A stretch of DNA of 64,000 bases from Novosphingobium flavum (GTDB lineage Bacteria; Pseudomonadota; Alphaproteobacteria; Sphingomonadales; Sphingomonadaceae): positions 1 through 64,000 of the forward strand of contig NZ_JACLAW010000012.1 in the NCBI RefSeq assembly GCF_014230315.1. The letters run 5' to 3'. This document shows, piece by piece, positions 63,903 to 64,000 of the stretch. The notes beneath the pieces are model-generated. The model saw only the letters and a list, made by a program, of their open reading frames with translations. It did not search any database and was not told where the DNA came from. Numbering within the stretch: the stretch's first letter is position 1; each line of letters begins with the position of its first letter. The translations under genes and the position numbers were made by a program.

Positions 63903-64000
63903 ATGGCCATCAGCAGGCGCAGATTGGGGAGACCGGAGGGCACGCCTTCGCGCGCCGCGCGTGTTGGCGTGTGGGCCGTGCTGATCGTGGCCGCCGGGCT
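63903..64000 (+). CDS. N-terminus of an unidentified membrane-associated protein, partial
   Basis: An open reading frame of 32 residues runs off the right edge, starting at ATG 63903. After an Arg-rich start (I-S-R-R-R-L-G-R) it becomes hydrophobic (V-W-A-V-L-I-V-A-A-G), as in an inner-membrane signal anchor. Too little is visible to name it; an upstream AGG is weak. Confidence 0.35.
   Translation, partial: MAISRRRLGRPEGTPSRAARVGVWAVLIVAAG

Overview
The window is a high-GC chromosomal segment of an alphaproteobacterium, most likely a sphingomonad close to Novosphingobium/Sphingobium. This is inferred from gene content: an RcdA (DUF1465) protein, DUF465 small proteins, a UrcA-family protein, a nitrogen-PTS PtsP next to a RodZ-like gene, several large TonB-dependent receptors and PepSY flavoproteins, together with dense, often 4-nt-overlapping genes. 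I see no integrase, transposase, phage gene, rRNA or CRISPR array.

Layout. (1) 1-16.4 kb is mostly core chromosome: rodZ-like (partial), ptsP, two divergent DUF465 genes, rcdA, a metallo-beta-lactamase (MBL) hydrolase, urcA-like, a membrane protein, nadA, a DRR-repeat protein, a nuclease-like protein, a CNT nucleoside transporter, a queuosine-precursor transporter, argB, a lipoprotein, yggT-folD, a secreted hypothetical protein, a LON-domain protein and a thioredoxin/TPR protein. It ends at tRNA-Gly(GCC). (2) 16.6-42.3 kb is a large catabolic locus. A minus-strand operon (FGGY kinase, FMN L-lactate dehydrogenase, MFS transporter, DeoR regulator) diverges from a run of co-directional genes: bifunctional rhamnulose-1-P aldolase/dehydrogenase, esterase, L-rhamnose isomerase, Tat-type esterase, GH106 alpha-L-rhamnosidase, LysR, amidohydrolase, FAD aromatic monooxygenase, GlcG-like protein, type I extradiol dioxygenase, FAH hydrolase, TonB receptor, MBL protein, esterase, membrane protein and a Tat-exported GH1 glucosidase. 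A perfect 18-bp inverted repeat lies in the divergent promoter. (3) 42.3-47.5 kb holds DUF983, a 32-residue membrane peptide, DUF3606, a Kup potassium transporter and a short KdpD-like kinase with a KdpE-like regulator. (4) 47.5-51.5 kb is a TonB receptor plus beta-propeller phytase operon preceded by a PhoB-box-like array. (5) 51.5-56.4 kb is a chaperone-usher fimbrial operon of the spore-coat-U (Csu/archaic) type. (6) 56.85-63.8 kb holds tRNA-Gly(CCC), then a metal or siderophore uptake locus: DUF2946 protein, TonB receptor, PepSY membrane protein and a divergent PepSY-flavodoxin-reductase fusion.

How it works together. My main inference is that region 2 is a locus for rhamnosylated aromatic glycosides, for example flavonoid rutinosides or neohesperidosides. 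The outer-membrane receptor would import the glycoside. The exported GH106 and GH1 enzymes would remove rhamnose and glucose, and esterases would remove acyl groups. L-rhamnose would be degraded by isomerase, kinase, aldolase/lactaldehyde dehydrogenase and L-lactate dehydrogenase to DHAP and pyruvate. The aglycone would be hydroxylated and ring-cleaved by the monooxygenase/extradiol dioxygenase/FAH module. The substrate itself is not proven by sequence. Enzyme families are called from motifs read directly; substrates and regulation are inference unless stated.
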